This document shows, piece after piece, positions 36,130 to 44,752 of a stretch of 64,000 nt of DNA. The position numbers and the translations under genes are program-made. The notes beneath the pieces were generated by a model. It searched no databases and had not been told where the DNA came from. It saw only the letters and a program-made list of their open reading frames with translations. Positions within the stretch are counted from its first letter, which is position 1; each line of letters starts with the position of its first letter. The DNA comes from Roseibium sp. HPY-6 (GTDB lineage: Bacteria; Pseudomonadota; Alphaproteobacteria; Rhizobiales; Stappiaceae). The stretch is from NCBI RefSeq assembly GCF_040530035.1, contig NZ_JBEWCD010000002.1, positions 2,463,793 to 2,527,792 on the forward strand, given 5' to 3'.

Positions 36130-38082
36130 TTGACGGATCAACAAGCCACCTCGCCGAAGGCGTCTGCCGACGCGGCTGCGGGCAGCCAGACATCGAAGCC
36201 TCAAAAAGTGGTCAGCGCGGACGAAGGAAGTACGCTCTCAACCCTGTCCAATCTGTGGCCTTACATTTGGCCGTCGGATCGGCCTGACCTCAAAAGGCGC
36301 GTCTTGTTGGCGGTCTTTGCGCTGATCATTGCCAAGTTCATCACGGTACTCTCGCCCTATTTCTTTGCGTGGGCAACCGACGCGCTGACAGGTGTCGATG
36401 TAGGATTGCCGGGCTTTCTGGTCGCCCCGGTGATGCTCGTGCTGGCGTATAACGCGGCGCGCGTTCTGGCGGTCGCCTTCAACCAGCTGCGCGATGCGCT
36501 ATTTGCCCGCGTCGGTCAACATGCCGTGCGCCAGCTTGCGATCATGACGTTCCGTCATTTGCACCAGCTGTCTCTCCGGTATCATCTGGCGCGCCGGACA
36601 GGCGGTCTCAGCCGCGTTATCGAGCGCGGGGTCAAGGGAATTGAATCGATTGTCCGATTTACCATCCTCAACGGCGTGCCCACGGTTTTCGAATTTGCCA
36701 TCATGGCGGTGGTCATCTGGTATCAGTTCGGTTTTTTCTACGTTGTGATCGTGGCGGTCATGATCGCCGCTTATGTCTGGTTCACGATCAAATGCTCCAA
36801 TTGGCGGATCGGGATCCGCCGGGAGATGAATGAAAGCGATACCGACGCCAATTCAAAGGCCATCGACAGTCTGCTCAACTTCGAGACGGTCAAGTATTTC
36901 GGCAACGAGAAGATGGAAGCCGAACGGTTCGATGTCTCAATGGCAAAATACGAGACGGCGGCAACAAAAACCTGGACGTCGTTGGCCTGGCTGAATCTTG
37001 GTCAGGCGATCATTCTCGGTTTCGGAATGGCAGCCTGTATGGCCTTGTCGGCACAGGCTGTGCTGTCGGGCGAACAGAATATCGGCGACTTTGTCCTGAT
37101 CAATGCGCTGTTGATGCAGATTTCCATCCCGTTGAATTTCATCGGGTTTCTTTACCGGGAAATCAGGCAGGGTCTCGCCGACATCGAATCCATGTTCGAT
37201 CTTTTGCTGGTGCCTGCAGAAATCAAGGACAAGGAAGGGGCAGAGCCACTGAAGGCCGTGGCCGGAAAGATCGCCTTCAAGGATGTCCGGTTTCACTACG
37301 ACGCCGATCGCCCGATCCTGAAGGGCATCGATTTTGAGGTGCCGGCTGGAAAGACAATCGCCATCGTCGGCCCGTCAGGTGCTGGAAAATCGACCATTTC
37401 ACGGCTGCTGTTTAGGTTCTACGACGTGACTGGCGGCGCAGTGGAAATTGACGGTCAGGATGTGCGCGACGTCACCCAGGCCAGCGTCCGCCACGCGATC
37501 GGGATGGTGCCTCAGGATACCGTGCTCTTTAACGATACCATTGCCTATAACATCCGGTATGGACGCCCGGACGCAACCGATGAGGATGTGCGGGAAGCTG
37601 CCCGCATGGCCCAGATCCACGACTTCATCGAAAGACTGCCCCAGGGCTATGCGTCGGAGGTTGGTGAGCGCGGTCTTAAGCTGTCCGGTGGTGAGAAGCA
37701 GCGTGTTGCAATTGCGCGCACGATCCTGAAGTCGCCTCCGATCCTGATTCTCGACGAAGCCACCTCAGCACTCGATACGCACACGGAACGTGAGATCCAG
37801 TCTGCGCTGGATCAGGTCGCGCGCAACAGAACGACGCTTGTCATCGCGCACCGGCTGTCCACCGTCGTGAACGCCGATCAGATCATTGTGTTGGAGGCAG
37901 GGGAAATCGCGGAACGCGGCACCCATACTGAGCTTCTGGACAAGAACGGACTTTACGCGTCCATGTGGGCGCGTCAGCGCGAAGCCGACGAAGCCGAAGA
38001 GCGTTTGCGGGCTGCCCGCGAAAACGACGAACTTGGGATCGTCACACGCGGGCAGACCGCAGATTACATTCCGGCCAAATAA
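36130..38082 (+). CDS. Atm1/HMT1-type ABC exporter (fused permease and ATPase)
   Basis: A 650-residue half-transporter that should work as a homodimer in the inner membrane. Six helices occupy about residues 55-340, and the nucleotide-binding domain about 375-620 with Walker A (GPSGAGKST), Q-loop, signature LSGGEKQRVAIART, Walker B (ILILDEATSALD) and switch histidine (IAHRLS). The membrane part (NSKAIDSLLNFETVKYFGNE) is characteristic of the Atm1/HMT1 group, which exports glutathione conjugates or metal-thiol complexes. It starts at TTG 36130 with GGAG seven bases upstream. It forms an operon with the cysteine-rich ArsR gene. Confidence 0.92.
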   Translation: MTDQQATSPKASADAAAGSQTSKPQKVVSADEGSTLSTLSNLWPYIWPSDRPDLKRRVLLAVFALIIAKFITVLSPYFFAWATDALTGVDVGLPGFLVAPVMLVLAYNAARVLAVAFNQLRDALFARVGQHAVRQLAIMTFRHLHQLSLRYHLARRTGGLSRVIERGVKGIESIVRFTILNGVPTVFEFAIMAVVIWYQFGFFYVVIVAVMIAAYVWFTIKCSNWRIGIRREMNESDTDANSKAIDSLLNFETVKYFGNEKMEAERFDVSMAKYETAATKTWTSLAWLNLGQAIILGFGMAACMALSAQAVLSGEQNIGDFVLINALLMQISIPLNFIGFLYREIRQGLADIESMFDLLLVPAEIKDKEGAEPLKAVAGKIAFKDVRFHYDADRPILKGIDFEVPAGKTIAIVGPSGAGKSTISRLLFRFYDVTGGAVEIDGQDVRDVTQASVRHAIGMVPQDTVLFNDTIAYNIRYGRPDATDEDVREAARMAQIHDFIERLPQGYASEVGERGLKLSGGEKQRVAIARTILKSPPILILDEATSALDTHTEREIQSALDQVARNRTTLVIAHRLSTVVNADQIIVLEAGEIAERGTHTELLDKNGLYASMWARQREADEAEERLRAARENDELGIVTRGQTADYIPAK

Positions 38083-38102
38083 GCCCTCGTTACGAGTACG
38101 GC

Positions 38103-38294
38103 TCAGGCCGCGCGGTCGTGTTTTGCGGCGGTATCGGCTGCAAAACCCGCATCGTTCGCCGGTTTTTTCCTGTGAACGTTCCGGCTTGGCGCGGCGGCGA
38201 AGAAAAGCCCTGCAACGGCTTTTGCAAGAGCCCGCAGTTCCCGGTTGCGAGCAGCGCGGGCGCGTGTTTCGTAGATGTTTCCAGTGTGTAGCAT
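38103..38294 (-). CDS. Small basic protein, unknown (63 residues)
   Basis: A short, strongly basic protein (many Arg/Ala in TRARAARNRELRALAKAVAG) with one weakly hydrophobic or amphipathic helix. ATG 38294 has a near-ideal AAGGAG seven bases upstream, which is the main reason to believe it. It resembles in style the small Arg-rich proteins common in Hyphomicrobiales but matches no family I can name. It is divergent from the LysR-type gene (97 bases between starts) and convergent with the ABC exporter, with 20 bases between stops. Confidence 0.6.
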   Translation of the reverse strand: MLHTGNIYETRARAARNRELRALAKAVAGLFFAAAPSRNVHRKKPANDAGFAADTAAKHDRAA

Positions 38295-38339
38295 GACAGG
38301 CTCCTTTCGCTTGGTGGGAGCTTTATCTCATGTTGCGAG

Positions 38340-38388
38340 CTTTCGAAGAATTGGGGTATCGTGGAAGATATCTTTCGAAAGTTTCGAA
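38340..38388. promoter_or_regulatory. Three TTTCGAA repeats in the divergent lysR promoter
   Basis: TTTCGAA occurs at 38341-38347, 38373-38379 and 38382-38388. The middle copy is part of the perfect ten-base palindrome CTTTCGAAAG (38372-38381). They lie between the small basic protein gene and the lysR start and may bind that regulator. Confidence 0.45.
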
Positions 38389-38390
38389 TA

Positions 38391-39308
38391 ATGCGCATCG
38401 ATGATCTGAAGTTCTTCAAACGTGTTGCCGAGCTCGGCAGTCTGTCGGCAGCGGGCAGAGAGTTCGGCCTGTCACCGTCTGCGGCCAGCAGCCGGCTGAG
38501 CAACCTTGAGCGTGAGCTCGGCTCTCAACTGGTCGCCAGGACGACCCGTCGCACGGGGCTAACCGAAGCAGGGCAGGTTTTCCTGCGTCACACAAGCAAT
38601 GCACTGGGTGAAATGGATCGCGCCCGCGCGCTGATCGATGCGGCCGAGGACACGCCGCGCGGGATGCTGCGCATGTCGCTGAACGTGTTTTTCGGCCGCA
38701 AACACATCCTGCCCTATTTGCCTGAGTTCAGGCAGCGTTATCCCGAGCTGAGGTTGGAAGTCGATATGACGGATCGGATCGTCGACCTCGTCGCGGAAGG
38801 ATACGATATGGCTATCCGCGGGGCTCCGCTGCCGGATTCCAGCCTGATTGCCAGAAAACTCGGCGGAAACCCGAGAGTTCTGTGTGCCAGTCCGGACTAT
38901 CTTGCAAGAAAGGGCGAGCCGCGATCGCCCGAAGATCTGCGCAACCACGACTGCGTCGGCTTTGATCCCATGCCCGTCTGGTATTTTGAGGGACCGGAAG
39001 GGGAGGTTGCATATCATCTCGAAGAACCCGTGATCTCCGGCGACAGCGGTGATTTTGCATATGATGCCGCAATCTATGGTCTTGGTCTGACGGTAAAATC
39101 GCTCGCCCATGTCTGGGAGGATCTTCGCGACGGCAGACTGGTTGCGGTCATGGAAAACTATCCGGTCTCCCGCACGGGCAACATCTACGCGGTATACCCA
39201 CCGGCCAAATTTATCCCGCCCAAGGTAACAGCCCTTGTCGATTTCTTGATCTCAAAATACGGACGGCCCGCCTACTGGGAGAGTGACTACAAAAGCGTGC
39301 AGGCCTGA
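38391..39308 (+). CDS. LysR-family transcriptional regulator
   Basis: A 305-residue regulator with an N-terminal winged helix (residues 1-60; AELGSLSAAGREFGLSPSAA) and a periplasmic-binding-protein-like effector domain (about 88-295). The DGYDMAIR-type text EGYDMAIRGAPLPDSSLIAR places it in the large DsdC/AaeR-like subgroup. ATG 38391 gives the standard LysR N-terminus; a GTG at 38361 is in frame. The effector is unknown. The likely target is the divergent small gene or itself, since LysR proteins usually act on divergent promoters. Confidence 0.9.
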   Translation: MRIDDLKFFKRVAELGSLSAAGREFGLSPSAASSRLSNLERELGSQLVARTTRRTGLTEAGQVFLRHTSNALGEMDRARALIDAAEDTPRGMLRMSLNVFFGRKHILPYLPEFRQRYPELRLEVDMTDRIVDLVAEGYDMAIRGAPLPDSSLIARKLGGNPRVLCASPDYLARKGEPRSPEDLRNHDCVGFDPMPVWYFEGPEGEVAYHLEEPVISGDSGDFAYDAAIYGLGLTVKSLAHVWEDLRDGRLVAVMENYPVSRTGNIYAVYPPAKFIPPKVTALVDFLISKYGRPAYWESDYKSVQA

Positions 39309-39380
39309 AGCGCGCCCCTTGAGCTCCTGAGCGGAGATGTTTTCCGCTTGAAACGCTGCCGCTTCAAACCGGCTGTTTCC

Positions 39381-40271
39381 TTACAGGGATTTGCGCAGAA
39401 GGCATTGGTCTTCTTCCCGCTGTTTATTGCTCAGAACAAAGGTTGCCGGGTCATAGTAGCTTTCGACATCGCTCAATTCCTGGCTTAAACGCGAGTCCGT
39501 TTCATTGACCTCCGCCCATTTCTCAAAAATCGTCTCGCTGGAGAGCGTGGTGTAGAGACTGTCCAGACAGAGACGGTTGAGGGCCTCGCAGGCTTTGATG
39601 TAGTCGGCTTCCGAACGGTCTTCGGCGAGCTCGAAATAAACAGGAGTTTCAACGGGCGAGGGGTCTTTCAGCAATTGCGCGATGCCATACCACGCCGCCT
39701 TGGTATCGATTTTGAGGAGCCAGCGGAAAACCTCTGCCGGCTCGATCCTGAGGAAGAAAAGCGCCTGAAGGATATGAAGCGGGGTATCGCCACGCATGAT
39801 CCAGGAAGAGGTCTGGTGTGTTGGCCCTTGCAGCGGCTCAGTTGTTCCTTCTGAAAACCAACTGATTGCGACACGGCAGAAGAGGCGGCGCAGCGCCGCT
39901 TGTTCATTTGCGCGCCATTGAAAAACACCAAGCTTCAGCATCTGGTCGGGAAAACACGTGTAATGCCGGCTGTCAAAGAAACAGAGCTCCAGTCCTCGCG
40001 GAAGGAAGTGCAGGAAGGTCTCAATGCCGCCTGAACACGCAGGATGCTCGAAATAGATCATGTCGAAGGTGCTGGCGGAGGCTTCGCGGACCCTTTGACG
40101 CTGTGCGTTCAGCTCAAGCTCCTTGGTGAAACACTGAAGACACCAAACACCTTCGAACCGATATCCGGCGAATGCCTCATAGACATCATCGATGCACCTG
40201 CCACCGTCAGGCGGGGATGTATCGAAGGGATAAAAAAGCTGGTTTTCTGAAGGCAGGATTTTGCCCGCCAT
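39381..40271 (-). CDS. Protein of unknown function with N-terminal Cys/His cluster
   Basis: I do not recognise this 296-residue protein. It has no signal peptide or membrane helix. Its N-terminal half is rich in cysteine, histidine and aromatic residues: CIDDVYEAF near residue 26, WCLQC near 43, EHPACSGG near 75 and SRHYTCF near 101, a spacing that could hold a metal. The C-terminal half is helical and acidic. ATG 40271 has GGAG seven bases upstream, better than the ATG four codons earlier. It stands alone between lysR and psd on the opposite strand. The codons look normal for the window. Confidence 0.75.
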   Translation of the reverse strand: MAGKILPSENQLFYPFDTSPPDGGRCIDDVYEAFAGYRFEGVWCLQCFTKELELNAQRQRVREASASTFDMIYFEHPACSGGIETFLHFLPRGLELCFFDSRHYTCFPDQMLKLGVFQWRANEQAALRRLFCRVAISWFSEGTTEPLQGPTHQTSSWIMRGDTPLHILQALFFLRIEPAEVFRWLLKIDTKAAWYGIAQLLKDPSPVETPVYFELAEDRSEADYIKACEALNRLCLDSLYTTLSSETIFEKWAEVNETDSRLSQELSDVESYYDPATFVLSNKQREEDQCLLRKSL

Positions 40272-40621
40272 ATTTGTCTCCAATCAAGTGGTGCCAATTC
40301 TGTTGTCCCGGGTCATCGCCTGATTTTTTATCCGGGCTTCAGAAGATCTGGCGTGCTTGAGATCACAAAGACTGGCTTTGAATGGGTATCAAGGTCGATT
40401 GAAAGGCCCGATCCGGCTTGAACAAGCCGAGACGGGTGGAACCAGCTTGTTGAGGATGAGGCGAAATGTGCCTGCAATCCTGAAAAACTGTTCTCTTCCA
40501 GCGAAAATGGCTCTAGAAGCGAACAACACTGAAGCGCAACGGGTGCGTGTTTGAACGGTTTGCGTTTCTTGAGCGTAAACATGCTGATGTTGCAGCCCCG
40601 TTCTGAAGCCGGAAAGTCTTG
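40272..40621. other. Intergenic region upstream of psd with no assignable element
   Basis: This 350-base gap separates the unknown protein gene from psd and should carry both promoters. ORFs here are short shadows. I see no operator, hairpin or RNA gene I can support. Confidence 0.4.
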
Positions 40622-41326
40622 ATGTCGATTGTCGATTCCGTCACCAAAGCCATGGTCCCGATTCATCGGGAGGGCTGGCCGTTTATTGCGATTTCGCTGG
40701 TCGCAACATTTGTTGTTGGCTGGTTTGTCGATCCTTTGTTCTGGATTGGGCTCTTCTTTACCGGATGGATTTGCTACTTCTTTCGCGACCCGAAACGCGT
40801 GACGCCTGTCGGCGAAGGACTGGTTATCTCCCCTGCGGATGGGGTTGTCAGCCAGGTCGGTCTTGCTAGGCCGCCTGCGGAACTTGAACTCGGCAACGAG
40901 CCGCTGATGCGCGTGTCGATCTTCATGAACGTGTTCAATTGCCACGTCAATCGCGCCCCTGTGGGCGGCCGCATCGCGCGAGTGGCCTATCGCGCCGGCA
41001 AATTTCTGAACGCCGAGCTCGACAAGGCAAGCGACGACAACGAGCGCAATGGCCTTGTGATCGAAATGGGGGAGACCCGCATTGGTGTCGTGCAGATTGC
41101 CGGTCTGGTCGCTCGCCGGATCGTCTGTTTTGTCCGGGAAGGCGAAACGATCCTTGCCGGAGACCGCTTCGGACTGATCCGTTTCGGTTCCCGTCTCGAT
41201 GTTTATTTCCCGGTTGGCACGCAGCCAAAGGTGGCCGTCGGGCAGACCATGATCGCGGGCGAAACTGTTCTGGCGGATCTTGGGCAGCCCGAAAGCGCTT
41301 CACAAGTGTTGTCACGTGTGAGCTGA
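40622..41326 (+). CDS. psd: Phosphatidylserine decarboxylase proenzyme
   Basis: Converts phosphatidylserine to phosphatidylethanolamine in the inner membrane. The 234 residues are of the shorter bacterial type. Two hydrophobic helices lie near residues 20-55. The self-cleavage site that makes the pyruvoyl group is in RFGSRLDV (Gly-Ser) near residue 190. Conserved [13 protein letters not shown] is near residue 100. ATG 40622 is used; the TTG one codon earlier is also open. pssA follows after eight bases, forming the usual two-gene phospholipid operon. Confidence 0.95.
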   Translation: MSIVDSVTKAMVPIHREGWPFIAISLVATFVVGWFVDPLFWIGLFFTGWICYFFRDPKRVTPVGEGLVISPADGVVSQVGLARPPAELELGNEPLMRVSIFMNVFNCHVNRAPVGGRIARVAYRAGKFLNAELDKASDDNERNGLVIEMGETRIGVVQIAGLVARRIVCFVREGETILAGDRFGLIRFGSRLDVYFPVGTQPKVAVGQTMIAGETVLADLGQPESASQVLSRVS

Positions 41327-41334
41327 GGTCGAAC

Positions 41335-42207
41335 GTGTCCAAGGGTGAGCAAAGCGGTACAAAGACAGGTAAGGCCACGCCAAGGTTCCGGCGCGTTCCT
41401 ATGCGCCTTATCGTCCCGAACCTCGTCACGCTCCTTGCGCTTTGCTCCGGTTTGACCGCTGTCAGAATGGCATTTGAAGGCAGATGGGAATTTGCGGTTG
41501 GCGCGGTACTGCTCGCCGCCGTTCTCGACGGGCTGGACGGCCGCGTCGCACGCTTGATGAAAGGCACGTCCCGTTTCGGTGCTGAGCTGGATTCGCTTTC
41601 TGATTTCGTCAATTTCGGCGTTGTACCAGCGCTCATGCTCTATCTTTGGCTGCTCAAGGACGCGGGCAATCTGGGCTGGATCGCCGCACTGATCTTTGCG
41701 ATTTCGATGGCTCTGCGCCTTGCGCGTTTCAACGTGGCTCTTGACGATCCTGACAAGCCGGCCTGGACATCCCGCTTCTTCACAGGCGTGCCGGCCCCGG
41801 CGGGGGCGTTGACGGTTCTCCTGCCCCTCTATCTTGAATTTCTTGGTCTTTTTCCGCACTGGTTCGCCGACTCGGCATTCGTCGCGGCCTATACAATTGC
41901 GATCTCGTTCCTGGTGATCAGCCGCCTGCCGACCTATTCAGGCAAGACGCTCGGAACGCGCGTGCGCCGGGACTACGTGTTGCCGTTGATCGTGCTTGCC
42001 GTTCTGGTGGTCGCGTTGACGGTCAGCTATCCGTTCAAGATGCTGGCAGGTGCTGCGGTGCTGTATCTGTTGACCATTCCCGTTTCCTGGCGCGCGCACA
42101 GGAACCTTGTCCTGGCGGATGAAAACCTGACGCTGGACGACGATGGCGATGAGTGCGATACGGACCTCGACAACATTGCCGATCGCGACAAGGACCATGG
42201 CGGCTGA
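41335..42207 (+). CDS. pssA: CDP-diacylglycerol--serine O-phosphatidyltransferase
   Basis: Makes phosphatidylserine from CDP-diacylglycerol and serine, feeding the decarboxylase encoded just upstream. The 290 residues carry the CDP-alcohol phosphotransferase signature DGLDGRVARLMKG...GAELDSLSD near residues 63-90 (aspartates intact) and about eight membrane helices. GTG 41335 is preceded by GAGG. The open frame extends upstream through psd but that is a shadow. The C-terminal tail is acidic (DDDGDECDTDLD). Confidence 0.94.
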   Translation: MSKGEQSGTKTGKATPRFRRVPMRLIVPNLVTLLALCSGLTAVRMAFEGRWEFAVGAVLLAAVLDGLDGRVARLMKGTSRFGAELDSLSDFVNFGVVPALMLYLWLLKDAGNLGWIAALIFAISMALRLARFNVALDDPDKPAWTSRFFTGVPAPAGALTVLLPLYLEFLGLFPHWFADSAFVAAYTIAISFLVISRLPTYSGKTLGTRVRRDYVLPLIVLAVLVVALTVSYPFKMLAGAAVLYLLTIPVSWRAHRNLVLADENLTLDDDGDECDTDLDNIADRDKDHGG

Positions 42208-42291
42208 TTTTCAAATCGGTCTCGCAAATCGGGTTTAGACGCACACGATTCTGGTTCAGTTAGAGTTCCTCACAATCATGAGGAGCCAATC

Positions 42292-43041
42292 GTGTTACAG
42301 AACAAAACGATCTTGATTACGGGAGCAAGCAGCGGAATCGGCGCTGCTGCCGCCCGAATGTTTGCCGAAGAAGGCGCCAATCTCGTGCTTGCGGCCAGGC
42401 GACAGGACCGGCTGGAAGCGGTGAGGGGTGACCTTGAAGACGCCTCTGGGCGGATCGTAATTTTCGCAGGTGACATAACGGACCCGGAGTTTTCCGAGAC
42501 ATCAGTGAATGTCGCGCTCGAAACCTTCGGGCAACTGGACGGCGCGTTCAACAATGCCGGCATGCTTGGCGACATGGGACCGCTCGCCGAAATGACCCTT
42601 CAAAGCTGGAATGACGTCATTTCCACCAATCTGACAAGTGCCTTTCTGGCGGCAAAGCATCAGATACCGGCCATGGCAAAATCAGGTGGCGGGTCGATTG
42701 TCTTTACATCCTCATTCGTCGGTCACACGATCGGTTTGCCGGGCATGGCGGCCTATGCGGCCTCGAAGGCTGGGTTGATCGGATTGACGCAAGTCCTCGC
42801 TGTGGAATGCGGACCGCAGAATATTCGGGTCAATGCCTTGCTTCCGGGTGGTACGAAAACGGAGATGGCGGGGGACGATCCGGCCTTTCACGAATATGTC
42901 GCCGGCCTGCATGCACTGAAGCGCATGGCCGAACCTGAGGAGATTGCGGAGGCTGCTCGATTCCTGTTGTCTGACGCAGGTTCTTTCGTAACCGGGTCTG
43001 CGATGTTATGCGACGGTGGTAATTCGATCACGAAGGCATAA
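42292..43041 (+). CDS. Short-chain dehydrogenase/reductase
   Basis: A 249-residue SDR oxidoreductase with the cofactor motif TGASSGIG, NNAG near residue 88, the catalytic serine in FTSSFVG and YAASK. The C-terminal GGTKTEM and SFVTGSAMLCDGGNS match classical SDRs. Basic residues after the first strand (AARRQDR) suggest NADP. The substrate is unknown. It starts at GTG 42292 after AGGAG. Confidence 0.9.
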   Translation: MLQNKTILITGASSGIGAAAARMFAEEGANLVLAARRQDRLEAVRGDLEDASGRIVIFAGDITDPEFSETSVNVALETFGQLDGAFNNAGMLGDMGPLAEMTLQSWNDVISTNLTSAFLAAKHQIPAMAKSGGGSIVFTSSFVGHTIGLPGMAAYAASKAGLIGLTQVLAVECGPQNIRVNALLPGGTKTEMAGDDPAFHEYVAGLHALKRMAEPEEIAEAARFLLSDAGSFVTGSAMLCDGGNSITKA

Positions 43042-43133
43042 TCTGTTTTCGGCGTTGCGTCTGTGAACCCGGGCGCAACGCTGGGACCTTTGACTTCGTT
43101 CCGGCATTGGACTGGCACTTCATGGCAGGGCAG

Positions 43134-43655
43134 ATGAAAGACGATATCGAAATCCGGTCGACAACACCCGAAGATCTCGGGGACCTTGAAGTGCTTTATG
43201 GCGCGGCATTTCCGGATGAAGATCTTTTTCCGCTGGTAACCGAACTCTTGGGAGGCGGTGACCGGTTGCTGTCGTTGGCCGCAACGTTGGACCAGAAGCT
43301 CATCGGGCACGTGATCTTTACGTATTGCTCAGTTGAACCGGGCGGGCACGTTGTTGCCCTCCTCGGACCTTTGTGCGCCGCTCCGGCAAACCAGAAGCGG
43401 GGTGTCGGTAGCAAGTTGGTACGCAAGGGGTTTGAGCTGCTCGACGCCAGACAGGTGATGGTTCTGGGCGACCCTGCCTATTACGGGCGGTTCGGCTTCA
43501 AAGCGGACGACCTTGTCGAAACGCCATGCCCGATTCCGCCTGAATGGAACGAAGCATGGCAGTCTGTGCTGTTGGATGGAAACGCCAACAAAAGGTTGGC
43601 CGGTACACTGGTTGTTCCAAAGGCCTGGAATGATCCTGCGCTGTGGTCGGCGTGA
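43134..43655 (+). CDS. GNAT-family N-acetyltransferase (YhbS-like)
   Basis: A 173-residue acetyltransferase. The acetyl-CoA-binding motif is QKRGVGSKLVRKG, and the C-terminal VLGDPAYYGRFGFKA is characteristic of the YhbS-like subgroup. The substrate is unknown. I prefer ATG 43134 (AGGG five bases upstream), but ATG 43122 in the same frame is possible. Its stop lies 11 bases from the stop of the convergent MarR-GNAT gene. Confidence 0.87.
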   Translation: MKDDIEIRSTTPEDLGDLEVLYGAAFPDEDLFPLVTELLGGGDRLLSLAATLDQKLIGHVIFTYCSVEPGGHVVALLGPLCAAPANQKRGVGSKLVRKGFELLDARQVMVLGDPAYYGRFGFKADDLVETPCPIPPEWNEAWQSVLLDGNANKRLAGTLVVPKAWNDPALWSA

Positions 43656-43665
43656 CAGCCTTGTG

Positions 43666-44616
43666 TCAGCTTCGCTTGCGTATGAACATCTGCTCGGTGA
43701 CAGTCTTGCCCCACTGATCGCCGACATATTCGTTCGCAAGTTCAAATCCACTCTTTTCATAAAGGGATCTTGCGGCATCAAGCCCTTTCAACGTCCAAAG
43801 GTGGATTTCATCGAAGCCGAGCGTGTCGCAATGGGAAATTGCCCGCGAGAGCAGCGTCCTGCCGAGCCCGAGACCGCGCAGTTTTTCCGACAGGATGAAC
43901 CAACGTAGATGGGCAACGCTTCCGTCCAGATCTTCGCCATCGATCGTAATCGAACCGATGACTTCTCCTTTTTCGACAATGCTCCAACTGTTGTTCATGC
44001 TGTTGTCGATCCTGGGCATGAACTCCGCCATCGCCCTGGAAACGACGCTTTCGAACGTTGGCCCCATGCCGATAATGGCACCGTGCGTGCGGGCATGGAG
44101 CGCGGCGATGTCGCCGATCATGCCGGTCTGATACCCTTCGACAATCTCGTATTGACCCTGGTTTGCAGTCACATCCTCAGACGTTTCCGAAAGGGCATCG
44201 GCGTAGGTTGTCAGAGCATCTGCAACGGAACGGGCAGACCCGTTCCGGATCCTGGATAGTGCACCGCGAGCCTGATCATCGCCGTAGGTATCAATCTTGT
44301 CGTAGGTCTTCCATCCGGCGTGCGTCAGGCTGAGGCCGAAGACCCTGCCGTCGTGCTCAGACCTGGTCTGAATGATTTCGCCCCGGACCTCGAGCGACTT
44401 GAGAAGCCGGCTGATCGTCGATTTTTCCAGTTTCAGCCGACCTGCAAGCTCCTTTGCCGTCACGCCGGGATTAAGGCCGATCTCCAAAATAGCGTGCACG
44501 CCGGAGCCGGAGAGATCCGTTCCGGCAATCGTCTTGTCGAGAAAGCCGAATTCGCGGACGAGCTGGCGCGAAGCTGCGCGAACATCCTGAACGAGAGAGG
44601 GGGAAACATCGGTCAT
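43666..44616 (-). CDS. MarR-GNAT fusion: regulator and N-acetyltransferase
   Basis: A 316-residue two-domain protein. Residues about 5-135 form a MarR-type winged helix (GVTAKELAGRLKLEKSTISR; wing SEHDGRVFGLSLT). Residues about 160-316 form a GNAT domain with LRGLGLGRTLLSRA and ARSLYEKSGF. Such fusions are a recognised family, but how acetylation and repression are linked is not clear. I use ATG 44616; an in-frame TTG at 44634 exists. A MarR-like palindrome lies at 44636-44654, just upstream of both candidates, suggesting autoregulation. The desaturase gene lies upstream on the same strand. Confidence 0.88.
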   Translation of the reverse strand: MTDVSPSLVQDVRAASRQLVREFGFLDKTIAGTDLSGSGVHAILEIGLNPGVTAKELAGRLKLEKSTISRLLKSLEVRGEIIQTRSEHDGRVFGLSLTHAGWKTYDKIDTYGDDQARGALSRIRNGSARSVADALTTYADALSETSEDVTANQGQYEIVEGYQTGMIGDIAALHARTHGAIIGMGPTFESVVSRAMAEFMPRIDNSMNNSWSIVEKGEVIGSITIDGEDLDGSVAHLRWFILSEKLRGLGLGRTLLSRAISHCDTLGFDEIHLWTLKGLDAARSLYEKSGFELANEYVGDQWGKTVTEQMFIRKRS

Positions 44617-44635
44617 GGGGAGAAACTCAGTCAAT

Positions 44636-44654
44636 TAGTTGTATAGTGCAACTA
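44636..44654. promoter_or_regulatory. MarR-type operator upstream of the MarR-GNAT gene
   Basis: Inverted repeat TAGTTG-TATAGTG-CAACTA, 20 bases before the chosen start and a typical MarR operator size and half-site (TAGTTG/CAACTA). Confidence 0.6.
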
Positions 44655-44752
44655 TATCGGCGTCGCGAGAACCAGGCAAGCCTGTTTTCGATAGAGGATC
44701 TGCGCGGACAGGCTCGCTGGAAGCTGTGCAATTTGCGCGGGCGCGATCAGGG

